Origin: Achromobacter sp. MYb9
GTDB lineage: Bacteria; Pseudomonadota; Gammaproteobacteria; Burkholderiales; Burkholderiaceae_B
Direction: 5' to 3'
Assembly (NCBI RefSeq): GCF_002975275.1
Contig: NZ_PCOQ01000002.1
Coordinates: forward strand, 186,001-250,000
DNA length: 64,000 nucleotides
Shown: piece by piece, positions 45,651 to 53,642 of the stretch
Layout of the letters: each line of letters starts with the position of its first letter
Position numbering within the stretch: the first letter of the stretch is position 1
Program-made: the position numbers and the translations under genes
The notes under the pieces: generated by a model
The model's input: only the letters and a program-made list of their open reading frames with translations
Database searches by the model: none
Told to the model about the DNA's origin: nothing

Positions 45651-46583
45651 TCAGCGGATAAGCGTGCCGGCCAGCGCAGCGGCCACCAGCAGGGCGCCCA
45701 GCCACAAGTTGGCGCGGAACAGCATGAAATTGCGGTCAGGGCGCTGGATGTCGAATACCTTCAATTGCCACGCCAGATGCACCGCAACGGCGGCGATGCC
45801 GGCCTGATACGCCCACGACAGGCCCATGGCGTGTCCCCCCCAGGCCCACAGCACCACGGTGGCCGCGTAGAAGCCGCCGATCCACAGCTTGCCCTGGTCG
45901 CCAAAGCGCATGGCGGTGGAGTGCAGCCCCAGGCTGCGGTCATCGCGCACGTCGACATAGGCGTAGATGCTGTCGTAACCCACCTGCCAGAGCACCGCGC
46001 CCAGCCACATGGCGATGGCGGCCAGCGGCACGACGTTCTGCGTGTCGGACCAGGCCATCAGCATGCCCCAGTTGAAGCAGATGCCGAGCACCACTTGCGG
46101 CCAGTACGTGACGCGCTTGCACAGCGGGTAGATGAAGACGAAGGGCAGCACGGCCAAGGCCAGCCAGCGACTCATTTCGTTCAGGAAGAACAGCAGGGAG
46201 CCGCACACCAGCAACTGGCCAACCAAGAACCACACGGCGTTCTTCATCGACAACTGCCCACTGGTCAGCGGGCGGAAGCGCGTGCGTTCGACGTGCTTGT
46301 CGAAGTTGCGGTCGCACATGTCGTTGACGGTGCAGCCAATGCCGCGCATCAGCAGGGCGCCCAGCGAGAAGACGATCAGCCGTTGCAAGCCGGGAAGGCC
46401 GCCGGCGGATTGGACCAGCGCGGCGATGGCCGGCAGCAGGGTCAGCCAGGTGCCGATGGGCCGGTCCAGGCGGCACAGGCGGGCGTAGGGCCGCCACGAT
46501 TTAGGCAGCCAGCGTTCGACCCAGTCGGTGAAGACGATGTCGCTGAGGTCGACGGGAGGTTGTTGCGGGGCGCTCACTGTCAC
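45651..46583 (-). CDS. ubiA: 4-hydroxybenzoate octaprenyltransferase
   Basis: Membrane prenyltransferase of ubiquinone synthesis, attaching the polyprenyl tail to 4-hydroxybenzoate. It has about eight hydrophobic helices. The two Asp-rich motifs are NDMCDRNFDKHVERTRFRPL and YVDVRDDRSLGLHSTA. The start is uncertain: I choose GTG 46583 (310 aa) because the longer TTG at 46622 abuts the terminator stem of the preceding gene; GTG 46577 is also possible. Confidence 0.93.
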   Translation of the reverse strand: MTVSAPQQPPVDLSDIVFTDWVERWLPKSWRPYARLCRLDRPIGTWLTLLPAIAALVQSAGGLPGLQRLIVFSLGALLMRGIGCTVNDMCDRNFDKHVERTRFRPLTSGQLSMKNAVWFLVGQLLVCGSLLFFLNEMSRWLALAVLPFVFIYPLCKRVTYWPQVVLGICFNWGMLMAWSDTQNVVPLAAIAMWLGAVLWQVGYDSIYAYVDVRDDRSLGLHSTAMRFGDQGKLWIGGFYAATVVLWAWGGHAMGLSWAYQAGIAAVAVHLAWQLKVFDIQRPDRNFMLFRANLWLGALLVAAALAGTLIR

Positions 46584-46612
46584 GGTCGGAAAATGGTCGG
46601 GAAAGCCGACAG

Positions 46613-46644
46613 CATAAAACAACGGCCGGACATTCAGTCCGGCC
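46613..46644 (-). terminator. Terminator between the aminotransferase and ubiA
   Basis: On the minus strand GGCCGGAC-TGAAT-GTCCGGCC is followed by GTTGTTTTAT. It lies downstream of the dispersed repeat that follows the aminotransferase stop. Confidence 0.8.
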
Positions 46645-46713
46645 GCCCGGATATTCCGTCGTGCCAGGCGCCCCTACGAGGCACCTCCCTCATAGGCCGC
46701 CATTGCAGCCCAA

Positions 46714-46793
46714 GCGGGGCCGCACGGATCCGGCTCTGCCGGTCCGTCGAGGCGCCCCCTGGGGGGAGGCGCCGCAGGCGCTTCGGGGGGGGC
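46714..46793 (-). repeat. GC-rich dispersed repeat, copy 1
   Basis: About 80 bp, read on the minus strand straight after the aminotransferase TAA: a C-run, then GAAGCGCC, a CCCCCCAGGGGGCGCCTCG core, GGACCGGC-AGA-GCCGGATCC and a GCGGCCCCGC end. It aligns over its whole length with 59037-59118 in the same order. It contains two strong hairpins. Confidence 0.8.
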
Positions 46794-47990
46794 TTACTCC
46801 TCTTTTAGCAGTTTGCCCAGGATGGCGATGCCGGTGCGGATCTTGTCTTCCGGCACGGTGGCGAAGCTCAGGCGCAGCGTGTTCGGCTTGCCCGCGCCGC
46901 TGTAGAACGGCGCGCCGGGCACGAAGGCCACGTTTTGCGCGATAGCCTTTTCCAGCAGCTTGGTGCTGTCCATGTGTTCAGGCAACGTCAGCCAGATGAA
47001 CATGCCGCCTTCCGGCTGGGTCCAGGTGACGGTGGACGGGAATTCGCGCTTGATGGCGTCCAGCATGCAGCTGCCCTGGGCGCGATAGATTTCGCGCACG
47101 TTGGGAAGGTGCTCGTCCAGGAAGCCATCCTTGACGATTTCATACACGGCCATCTGCGTCAGCGTGGGCGTGTGCAGGTCGGTGGCTTGCTTGGCCTGCA
47201 CCAGCTTGTTGATCAGCGGACGGGCGCCGGCGATATAGCCCAGGCGCAGGCCTGGGGCCAGCACCTTCGAGAACGTGCCCAGGCGCACGACGTTGGCGCC
47301 GTATTCGGCGGCCAGTGCCACCAGGCCCGGCTGCGGCTCGCCAGCGTAGCGCAGTTCGCCGTAGGGGTCGTCTTCGATGATGGTCAGGTTCAGTTCGGCG
47401 GCGCGCTTGACCAGCGCGATGCGGCGTTCCAGGTTCAGCGTGCGGCCCGTGGGGTTCTGGAAGTTGGGCAGCGCGTACAGGAAGCGCGCGCCGTCGGCCA
47501 GTTCAGGGGTGATGGCTTCCGGGACCAGGCCGCCTTCGTCGGTGGGCACCGGCACGAACTTGGGCTGATACAGGCTGAACGATTGCAGCGCGCCCAGATA
47601 GCTGGGGTCTTCGACCAGGACCTTGCTGTCCTTGTCGATCAACACCTTGCCCAGCAGGTCCAGCGCTTGCTGCGAACCCGAGACGATCAGGATCTGGTCG
47701 GCGGCGACATTGGCGCCGGCGCGGTTCAGGTCGTCGGCAACCCATTGGCGCAGCGGCGCGTAGCCTTCGGTGGGGCCGTATTGCAGGGCCGCGCGGCCGT
47801 TGGTGGCCAGTACCTTGTCGAATGCAGCACGTACCACTTCTACCGGGAAGCCACCGGGCGCCGGCAGGCCGCCAGCGAACGAAATGACTTCGGGGCGCTC
47901 GGTGACCTTGAGGATTTCGCGGATGGCGGAGCTGGTAAGTTGCTGAGCGCGTTCCGAGAAGGAAAACGCAGGTTCGAAAGGCTTGTCCAT
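46794..47990 (-). CDS. PLP-dependent class I aminotransferase (LysN/2-aminoadipate type)
   Basis: 398 aa from ATG 47990 (MDKPFEPAFSFSERAQQL); the longer frame to 48116 crosses the promoter region. Motifs: SFAGGLPAPGGFP, LQYGPTEGYAPLRQWV, SGSQQALDLLGK, LPNFQNPTGRTL, IIEDDPYGELRY and the PLP lysine in RLGTFSKVLAPGLRLGY. This group includes 2-aminoadipate/kynurenine and broad-specificity aromatic or branched-chain aminotransferases. It is divergent from msrC. Confidence 0.9.
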   Translation of the reverse strand: MDKPFEPAFSFSERAQQLTSSAIREILKVTERPEVISFAGGLPAPGGFPVEVVRAAFDKVLATNGRAALQYGPTEGYAPLRQWVADDLNRAGANVAADQILIVSGSQQALDLLGKVLIDKDSKVLVEDPSYLGALQSFSLYQPKFVPVPTDEGGLVPEAITPELADGARFLYALPNFQNPTGRTLNLERRIALVKRAAELNLTIIEDDPYGELRYAGEPQPGLVALAAEYGANVVRLGTFSKVLAPGLRLGYIAGARPLINKLVQAKQATDLHTPTLTQMAVYEIVKDGFLDEHLPNVREIYRAQGSCMLDAIKREFPSTVTWTQPEGGMFIWLTLPEHMDSTKLLEKAIAQNVAFVPGAPFYSGAGKPNTLRLSFATVPEDKIRTGIAILGKLLKEE

Positions 47991-48148
47991 GGATTGCTTC
48001 TTGAAGAAGAAGGGTAAAGGGAGAGGCTTGTGAAGGGGACTGCGACAAAAAACTATTGTCCCATACGGTAGCAGCCCGGCCCCTTTAACGCGCGGAACCC
48101 CTAAAATCACCTGCATCGATAACCGCCTGTACAGTTACATTTGACGCC

Positions 48149-48634
48149 ATGTTCGAAGCCGCCCCGATCGTTGCCGACTCCAAATCCGCCCTGTACGCCG
48201 AATTGGCGGGCCAGGCCCGCGCCCTGCTGGAAGGCGAACCCGACCGCATCGCCAACGCCGCCAACCTGAGCGCGTTGGCCTACCAGGCCTTGCCCGACCT
48301 GAATTGGGCGGGCTTCTATTTCTTCGATGGCACCGAGCTTGTGCTGGGACCTTTCCAGGGCAAGCCGGCTTGCGTGCGGATTCCGCTGAACCGCGGCGTA
48401 TGTGGCGCGGCGGCCAGCCAACGCCAGACGCAGCTGGTGCCGGATGTCCATGCGTTTCCCGGCCATATCGCCTGCGACGCCGCATCCCGCTCCGAGATCG
48501 TCGTGCCGCTGGTGCATCAGGGCACGCTGATCGGCGTGTGGGACGTGGATAGCCCCGTGCCGGACCGTTTCGACGAAGACGACCGCCAGGGCATGGAAGC
48601 GTTGTGCGCCGTGTTTCTGGCCAGTCTGGGCTGA
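48149..48634 (+). CDS. msrC: Free methionine-(R)-sulfoxide reductase (GAF domain)
   Basis: 161-aa single-GAF enzyme. The three redox cysteines are C75 (ACVRIP), C85 (RGVCGAA) and C109 (GHIACDAAS), with the same 10- and 24-residue spacing as I recall for E. coli MsrC (84, 94, 118). LNWAGFYFFDG and SEIVVPL...GVWDVDSP are also typical. It reduces free Met-R-sulfoxide with thioredoxin and is part of oxidative-damage repair. It has its own promoter, divergent from the aminotransferase. Confidence 0.93.
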   Translation: MFEAAPIVADSKSALYAELAGQARALLEGEPDRIANAANLSALAYQALPDLNWAGFYFFDGTELVLGPFQGKPACVRIPLNRGVCGAAASQRQTQLVPDVHAFPGHIACDAASRSEIVVPLVHQGTLIGVWDVDSPVPDRFDEDDRQGMEALCAVFLASLG

Positions 48635-48976
48635 ACGGCGCGGCACGCATTCGAACGTTGCGTTTGCCGCCGTTGACACGCTGGCAGGCGCCCGGTAGAT
48701 TTCTGCATCCGTCGCTTATCGCGCGTTCCAAATATTCATGATTCATCAGGCCTGCCAATCTGCTTCCTGTCTCCGCGCCCTGGGCGTGGTGCTGGCTGCC
48801 GTCGGCCTGAAATCCAAAAAACAGCCGCTCATCTGACCGGAGCATGCTGTTCCGTCAGATGGGCGACGGAACAGCGGCCTCCTGGCGGCGCTTTGGCGCC
48901 TCTGCGCACCCCCTGATATCCCGAGCACTTCTGTACGGCCAACCTCACGGTCTGCTTACATCGAAGGAGTGTTCTC
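48635..48976 (+). promoter_or_regulatory. Long structured leader of the DapA-family gene
   Basis: 342-bp gap. A near-consensus promoter TTGACA (48673-48678), 17-bp spacer, TAGATT (48696-48701) gives a ~270-nt leader. Inside are a 32-codon ORF (48738-48836) whose late codons read Leu-Lys-Ser-Lys-Lys, and two overlapping hairpins that cannot both form: CATCTGAC/GTCAGATG (48830-48837/48854-48861) and CTGTTCCGTC/GACGGAACAG (48847-48856/48865-48874). No U-tract follows, so this is not a simple terminator. AAGGAG at 48965-48970 is the gene's ribosome-binding site. Confidence 0.55.
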
Positions 48977-49870
48977 ATGCCATCTCAATCTTCTCTTTTC
49001 CAGGGCGTCTGGGTGCCGCTGGTGACGCCGTTTTCCGGGGGCGCCGTGGACGGGGGCGCCTTGCGCCGGCTGGTCCGCCATTACGCCGCGGCGGGCGTGG
49101 ACGGGCTGGTCGTGTGCGGCAGCACCGGGGAAGCCGCGTCGCTGGACGACGCCGAGCAATTGGCCGTGCTGGACGCCGTGCTGACCGAGGCCGGCCGCCT
49201 GCCTGTCGTCATGGGCCTGGCCGGCAACCATCAGGGCCACGTGCTGCAGCGCCTGTCGGCGTTCGGCACCCGGCCGCTAGCGGGCATCCTGGCGCCCGCG
49301 CCGTATTACGTGCGGGCCGGGCAGGAAGGCGCCGCGGCGTACTTCCGTTGTCTGGCCGATGCGTCGCGCTTTCCCCTGGTGCTCTACGACATTCCCTACC
49401 GGACGGGCACGACGCTGGACACGGAGACCCTGCTGTCGTTGGCGGCGCACCCGAACATCGCCGCCATCAAGGACTGCGGCGGCTCGCTTGCGAAGACGCT
49501 GGCGCTGATCGCCGATGGCCAGATGAACGTGCTGGCGGGTGAAGACCTGCAATCGCTGTCGACCCTTTGCCTGGGTGGCACGGGCATGATCGCGGCGGCG
49601 GCGCATATCCGGCCTGATCTGTTCGTGGCCATGTACCAGGCCGTGCGCGCGCAACAGCTGGACCTGGCTCGCCGGCTGTTCCAGGCCCTTGTGCCCGTGA
49701 TCCAGCTGGCGTTCGAGGAGCCCAACCCGGGGCCGTTGAAGGCGCAACTGGGGCGCCAGGGGCTGCTGAGCGAGGAATTGCGCCTGCCGATGCCGGCGGC
49801 GAGTGCGGCGCTGGCGGTGCGCATGGATGCGGCCGTTGCAGGCTTGAACCGCCAGTATCCCTGCCAGTAG
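48977..49870 (+). CDS. DapA-family (dihydrodipicolinate synthase/N-acetylneuraminate lyase) aldolase
   Basis: 297-aa class I aldolase. The Schiff-base lysine is K165 (AIKDCGGS), the catalytic Tyr is Y137 (YDIPYRTGTT), and T50 sits in CGSTGEAASL. Compared with typical DapA (GTTGE, YNVPSRTG, IKEA), several active-site neighbours differ, so it may be a second DHDPS or a lyase for another 2-oxo acid. It follows the structured leader above. No other lysine gene adjoins it; lysA is 34 kb away. Confidence 0.85.
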   Translation: MPSQSSLFQGVWVPLVTPFSGGAVDGGALRRLVRHYAAAGVDGLVVCGSTGEAASLDDAEQLAVLDAVLTEAGRLPVVMGLAGNHQGHVLQRLSAFGTRPLAGILAPAPYYVRAGQEGAAAYFRCLADASRFPLVLYDIPYRTGTTLDTETLLSLAAHPNIAAIKDCGGSLAKTLALIADGQMNVLAGEDLQSLSTLCLGGTGMIAAAAHIRPDLFVAMYQAVRAQQLDLARRLFQALVPVIQLAFEEPNPGPLKAQLGRQGLLSEELRLPMPAASAALAVRMDAAVAGLNRQYPCQ

Positions 49871-49899
49871 CCGGAAGTTAGACCGTTCCCCACGCCCCG

Positions 49900-49973
49900 T
49901 CCGCCAGCTTTGTGGTGCCCGGATTCATTTTGTAATAAATGCCTTACCGGGAAGCTGACGGATTGCTTATGAT
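49900..49973 (+). promoter_or_regulatory. Promoter and inverted repeat before the lipid-tailoring operon
   Basis: TTACCG (49944-49949), 18-bp spacer, TATGAT (49968-49973) is a candidate promoter 32 bp before the first gene. TCCGCCAGCTT (49900-49910) and AAGCTGACGGA (49952-49962) form an inverted repeat with one mismatch; the right arm lies between the -35 and -10. Such spacing suggests a looping repressor, but no regulator gene adjoins. Confidence 0.45.
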
Positions 49974-50004
49974 GCGGCCATTCTCAGGGTGAAACCAAAC
50001 GTTT

Positions 50005-50781
50005 ATGGCCCAAGCTTTTGAAGCCTTGTCCGGCTGGCAGGTAATGCTGGCGGGGCTGCTGTTTTTCAGCGGCATCTATCTGGTCTTCGGCGCGGCGACC
50101 TGGCTGCTGACCCAGCACGTGTTGCCGGCGTTGGGCATGGGACGGGCGCTGGACCCGCGGCCGTTGGCGCCGGGCCAGCTGCGGCGCGAATTCGCCCAGT
50201 CGGGGCTGTCCATTCTGCTGTTCGGCACGGGCATGATCTTTCCGTGGGGGCTGTTGCAACTGGGCTGGGCGCATCTGGACCCGGACCCGAGCTGGCAGAA
50301 GGTCGTGGTCGAAGTCCTGGTGCTGGTGGCCTGGAACGACGTGCATTTCTGGGTCAACCATCGGCTGCTGCACACCAAGCCGCTGCGACGCTTCCATCTG
50401 CCGCACCACCGCTCGGTGGTGACGACGCCGTTCTCCACCTATAGTTTCCACCCCATCGAAGCCCTGATGCTGGGCAACGTGATCTTGCTGCCCATGCTGC
50501 TGCATGACTTCAGCTTCTGGGCGTTGGCGTCCGTGCCGCTGTTCAGCCTGTTCTTCAATTGCATCGGGCACGCCAATTACGACTTCTTCCCCAAGGTGTC
50601 CTACGCCCACTGGTTCGCCGCCAGCCGCCGGCATCACCTGCACCATGCCTGCTACAACGGTAATTACGGTTTCCAGTTCACGTTCATGGACCGCCTGTTC
50701 CGTACCCGGCTGAAGGCCGAGGCGGCCGCGGTTCAGCTTGATGCGTTCCAGCGTAGAGAATCACTTGGCGGACGGGCGTAG
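50005..50781 (+). CDS. Membrane fatty-acid hydroxylase/sterol desaturase family protein
   Basis: 258-aa integral membrane protein with four or five helices. Histidine boxes for a non-haem diiron centre: HFWVNHRLLH, RFHLPHHRSV, and ASRRHHLHHACYNGNYGF, with an additional FHP/HAN pair between. This family hydroxylates or desaturates acyl chains, sterols or carotenoids. It is the first gene of a four-gene operon and overlaps the desaturase gene by 41 bp. Confidence 0.9.
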   Translation: MAQAFEALSGWQVMLAGLLFFSGIYLVFGAATWLLTQHVLPALGMGRALDPRPLAPGQLRREFAQSGLSILLFGTGMIFPWGLLQLGWAHLDPDPSWQKVVVEVLVLVAWNDVHFWVNHRLLHTKPLRRFHLPHHRSVVTTPFSTYSFHPIEALMLGNVILLPMLLHDFSFWALASVPLFSLFFNCIGHANYDFFPKVSYAHWFAASRRHHLHHACYNGNYGFQFTFMDRLFRTRLKAEAAAVQLDAFQRRESLGGRA

Positions 50782-51673
50782 TCCAAGACGCCGGCTGCCG
50801 TCGCTGCGCAACTGGCGCGACTGGCAAAGCCTGGCCTATCTGGCCGCGCTGCCCGCGTTGGCCGCCTGGCAATGGGTGCATGGATTCTGGTGGCCGCTGT
50901 ATGTGCTGATGCTGTTCCTGACGCTGGGCATCGGCGTCATCCACCACAACCACACGCATATCAGGATGTGGCGTGGGCGCTGGACCAACCGCGCCACCGA
51001 TTTCTGGATCACGCTGCTGCAGGGGCATCCCACCTTCGTGTTCTACCCGGCGCATGTGGCCAACCACCATCGCTTCAAGCATGGCGCGCGCGATGTGGCG
51101 CGCACCTACCGGTTCGGCGGCGACACGAACCACCTGTGGGGATATCTGATTCACCCATTGCAGGCCGGCTGGGTGCTGTATCCGCTGTTCTTCGCGTGGC
51201 TGGCGCGCCTGCGCCGCCATTGGCCGGGCGCATGGCGCTACTGCATGGCGCAGTACGGGGTGTGGCTGGGTTTATGGGGCGGCCTGTTGGCCGTGAATCC
51301 GGTCAAGGCGCTGGTATTCGTGATCGTGCCGCAGCTGCATGGGCTGCACTGGCTTCTGGCCACGAACTATCTTCAGCACGCGCATGCCGACGGCGGGCCG
51401 CGCGTCGTCGCCGGGCTGAATTACGCGCGCAATTTCGAAGGGCTGGTCAACCCGCTGCTGTTCAATATCGGCCTGCATACCGCGCATCACGAGCATCCGC
51501 GCGCGCACTGGTCCGACCTGACCCAGCTGCATCGCGAGCACTATCGCCAGCACGTCGATCCGGCGCTGAACGAGGGGGGGCTTGCGCCCTACATGTTCCG
51601 CGTCTTCGTGCTGGGCACCTTCTTGCCGCGGTTTCGCAGCCGTTCCTGCATGGCGCCCGAGCACATCCGCTAA
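50741..51673 (+). CDS. Membrane fatty-acid desaturase family protein
   Basis: 310 aa from ATG 50741 (a TTG three bases earlier is in frame). The overlap with the preceding gene implies coupled translation. Three His boxes: HHNHTHIRMW, HVANHHRFKHG and HTAHHEHPRAHW, with hydrophobic segments between, as in membrane acyl-lipid desaturases and related hydroxylases. The substrate is unknown. The next gene begins 34 bp downstream. Confidence 0.9.
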   Translation: MRSSVENHLADGRSPRRRLPSLRNWRDWQSLAYLAALPALAAWQWVHGFWWPLYVLMLFLTLGIGVIHHNHTHIRMWRGRWTNRATDFWITLLQGHPTFVFYPAHVANHHRFKHGARDVARTYRFGGDTNHLWGYLIHPLQAGWVLYPLFFAWLARLRRHWPGAWRYCMAQYGVWLGLWGGLLAVNPVKALVFVIVPQLHGLHWLLATNYLQHAHADGGPRVVAGLNYARNFEGLVNPLLFNIGLHTAHHEHPRAHWSDLTQLHREHYRQHVDPALNEGGLAPYMFRVFVLGTFLPRFRSRSCMAPEHIR

Positions 51674-51707
51674 CGCCGCATTCACATTCCCACTAGAGAC
51701 CCGCCAC

Positions 51708-53642
51708 ATGCCTATCGCGTTCAATCGTGTCTACCTGGAGAGCGCCGGCTACTTCATGCCGGGCGAGCCCGTGTCCAACGACGCCATGGACGGCTACATC
51801 GCGCCGCTGAACCGGATGTCCAGCCGCATCAAGAGCCGCATCCTGGCCGAGAACGGCATCAAGCATCGCTACTACGCCATCGATCCCGAAGGCGCGACCG
51901 TGTTCACCAACGCGCAACTGGCCGCCAACGCCATCCGCGATTGCCTGCGGCGCAACGACAGCGACCTGTCCGCCGTGTCTCTCTTGACCAGCGGTTCGTC
52001 GGGCGGTGACGCGCTGATGCCGGGCTTTGCGAACATGATCCAGGGCGAACTGGCCGCGCAACCGATGGAGACGCTGTCGGTGCATGGCATTTGCGCCGCT
52101 GGCGTATCGGCGATCCAGGCGGCCGCGCAGGGCGTGGAGATGGGCGGGCACGCCAGCGCCCTGGCCGTGGCCAGCGAACTGCCGTCGCGGCTGTTCAAGC
52201 GTTCGCGCTTCGCGGCGCGCGGCTACGACGCCGACTTCGATGCGCACTTCCTGCGCTGGATGTTGTCGGACGGCGCGGGCGCGCTGCTGCTGGGCAATAC
52301 CGGCCGCGCGCTGCCTGGCGCGTCCAGCGGCGTGCGGCTGAAGCTGAAGTGGGTGCACCAGCGTTCATTCTCGGGCGATTATCCGGTGTGCATGCAGCTG
52401 GGTCTGTCTGCCGACCGGCAAAAGGGCCACCTGGACTATCCCTCGTGGAACGAGGCCGAGGCCGATGGCGCGCTGTCGTTGCGCCAGGACATCCGCCTGC
52501 TGCCGCACCTGTTCGATATCGGCATCCACGAATACGCCAAGCTGGTGCGCGACGGTTGGCTGGACCCGGACCAGGTGGACCATTTCTTGTGCCACTACTC
52601 GTCCGAAAAATTCATTCCGGTGGTCGAAGACCTGATGGAGAAAGCGGGCCTGGTGATTCCGCGCGAACGCTGGTTCAGCAACCTGGCGTGGCGCGGCAAC
52701 ACCGGCGCGGCGTCCATCCTGATCATGCTGGCGGAATTCCTGGAGACGCGCGAGGTGAAGCCGGGCGAGCAGATCTTCTGCTACATCCCCGAATCGGGAC
52801 GCTTCATGGCCGCGTACATGCTGCTGGAGGCCGAAGCCGTGCACGCGCCGCTGGCCGTGGCGGGCAAGCCGGCAGGCGCGGGGCCGGCGGCGGCGCGCGA
52901 AGACGCGCAAAGCGGGGATGCCGACGCGATCGCGCCGCCGCATGACCCCGACATGGCGCCGCAAGGGCTGGGCCAGTTGCTGACCGAGCTGGCGGCCATC
53001 TGGCACGACTACCGATCGCGCGTCTGGCGCACACCGGTCGTGCGGCGTTTGCGCAATCGCCAGTTCCAGACGGCCGACTACCTGAACTGGATGGAGAACT
53101 GGATCCCGCAGGTGCGCGAAGGCAGCAAGTGGATGCGCGAAGGCGCAGCGTCGCTGTCCGGGCAGTACGCGCCGCTGGCCGCGCTGATAGACATGCACGC
53201 GGGCGAAGAGCAGAACGACTTCCAGATACTCTTCCAGGACTACCGCAACGCGGGCGGCACGGTGGACAGCATCGACGCGCTGCGCCGCAACCCCGGTGGC
53301 GAGGCGCTGAACGCTTATCTGCACAGCCTGGCCGCCACGCGCGACCCTATCGGCCTGCTGGGCGCGATCTACATCATCGAGGGCACGGGCCAGCGCATCG
53401 TGCCCGCGCTGCTGCCGCTGCTGAAAGCCAGCCTGGCGCTACCGCCCGATGCCTTCCGTTTCCTGGAATACCACGGCCACAACGACGAGCACCATTTGGC
53501 GCGTTGGCTATCGGCCGTGGAGCTGGCGTTGGACTGCGACGAGGACGGCCGCGCCGAACAGCGCATCGTGGACACCGCGCGCCGCACGGCCGCGCTCTAC
53601 CTGATGCAGTTCCATCATGTGATGGAGGGCGATACGGCATGA
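51708..53642 (+). CDS. Fusion of beta-ketoacyl synthase III with a haem-oxygenase-like diiron oxidase domain
   Basis: 644 aa from ATG 51708. Residues 1-~375 are a KAS III-like thiolase fold: active-site Cys129 in SVHGICAAGVSAIQ, His296 in HFLCHYSSEKF and Asn331 in WRGNTGAAS give the Cys-His-Asn triad. A Pro/Ala linker (~395-425) leads to an all-helical domain (~430-640) resembling haem-oxygenase-like diiron oxidases: HAGEEQND (H497, E500/E501), Glu558 in YIIEGTG, and H589-x3-D593-x2-H596 in EYHGHNDEHH. It probably condenses an acyl or malonyl substrate and then oxidises the product. The stop overlaps the next start (ATGA). Confidence 0.85.
   Translation: MPIAFNRVYLESAGYFMPGEPVSNDAMDGYIAPLNRMSSRIKSRILAENGIKHRYYAIDPEGATVFTNAQLAANAIRDCLRRNDSDLSAVSLLTSGSSGGDALMPGFANMIQGELAAQPMETLSVHGICAAGVSAIQAAAQGVEMGGHASALAVASELPSRLFKRSRFAARGYDADFDAHFLRWMLSDGAGALLLGNTGRALPGASSGVRLKLKWVHQRSFSGDYPVCMQLGLSADRQKGHLDYPSWNEAEADGALSLRQDIRLLPHLFDIGIHEYAKLVRDGWLDPDQVDHFLCHYSSEKFIPVVEDLMEKAGLVIPRERWFSNLAWRGNTGAASILIMLAEFLETREVKPGEQIFCYIPESGRFMAAYMLLEAEAVHAPLAVAGKPAGAGPAAAREDAQSGDADAIAPPHDPDMAPQGLGQLLTELAAIWHDYRSRVWRTPVVRRLRNRQFQTADYLNWMENWIPQVREGSKWMREGAASLSGQYAPLAALIDMHAGEEQNDFQILFQDYRNAGGTVDSIDALRRNPGGEALNAYLHSLAATRDPIGLLGAIYIIEGTGQRIVPALLPLLKASLALPPDAFRFLEYHGHNDEHHLARWLSAVELALDCDEDGRAEQRIVDTARRTAALYLMQFHHVMEGDTA

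Noticed and set aside
48128-48135. CTGTACAG palindrome before msrC as a MocR/PdxR-type site
   Set aside because: Only an 8-mer, no MocR regulator gene nearby and no second copy.
48708-48976. Lysine riboswitch before the DapA-family gene
   Set aside because: The leader lacks the multi-helix lysine aptamer pattern and has no terminator U-tract; reported only as a possible attenuation-like leader.
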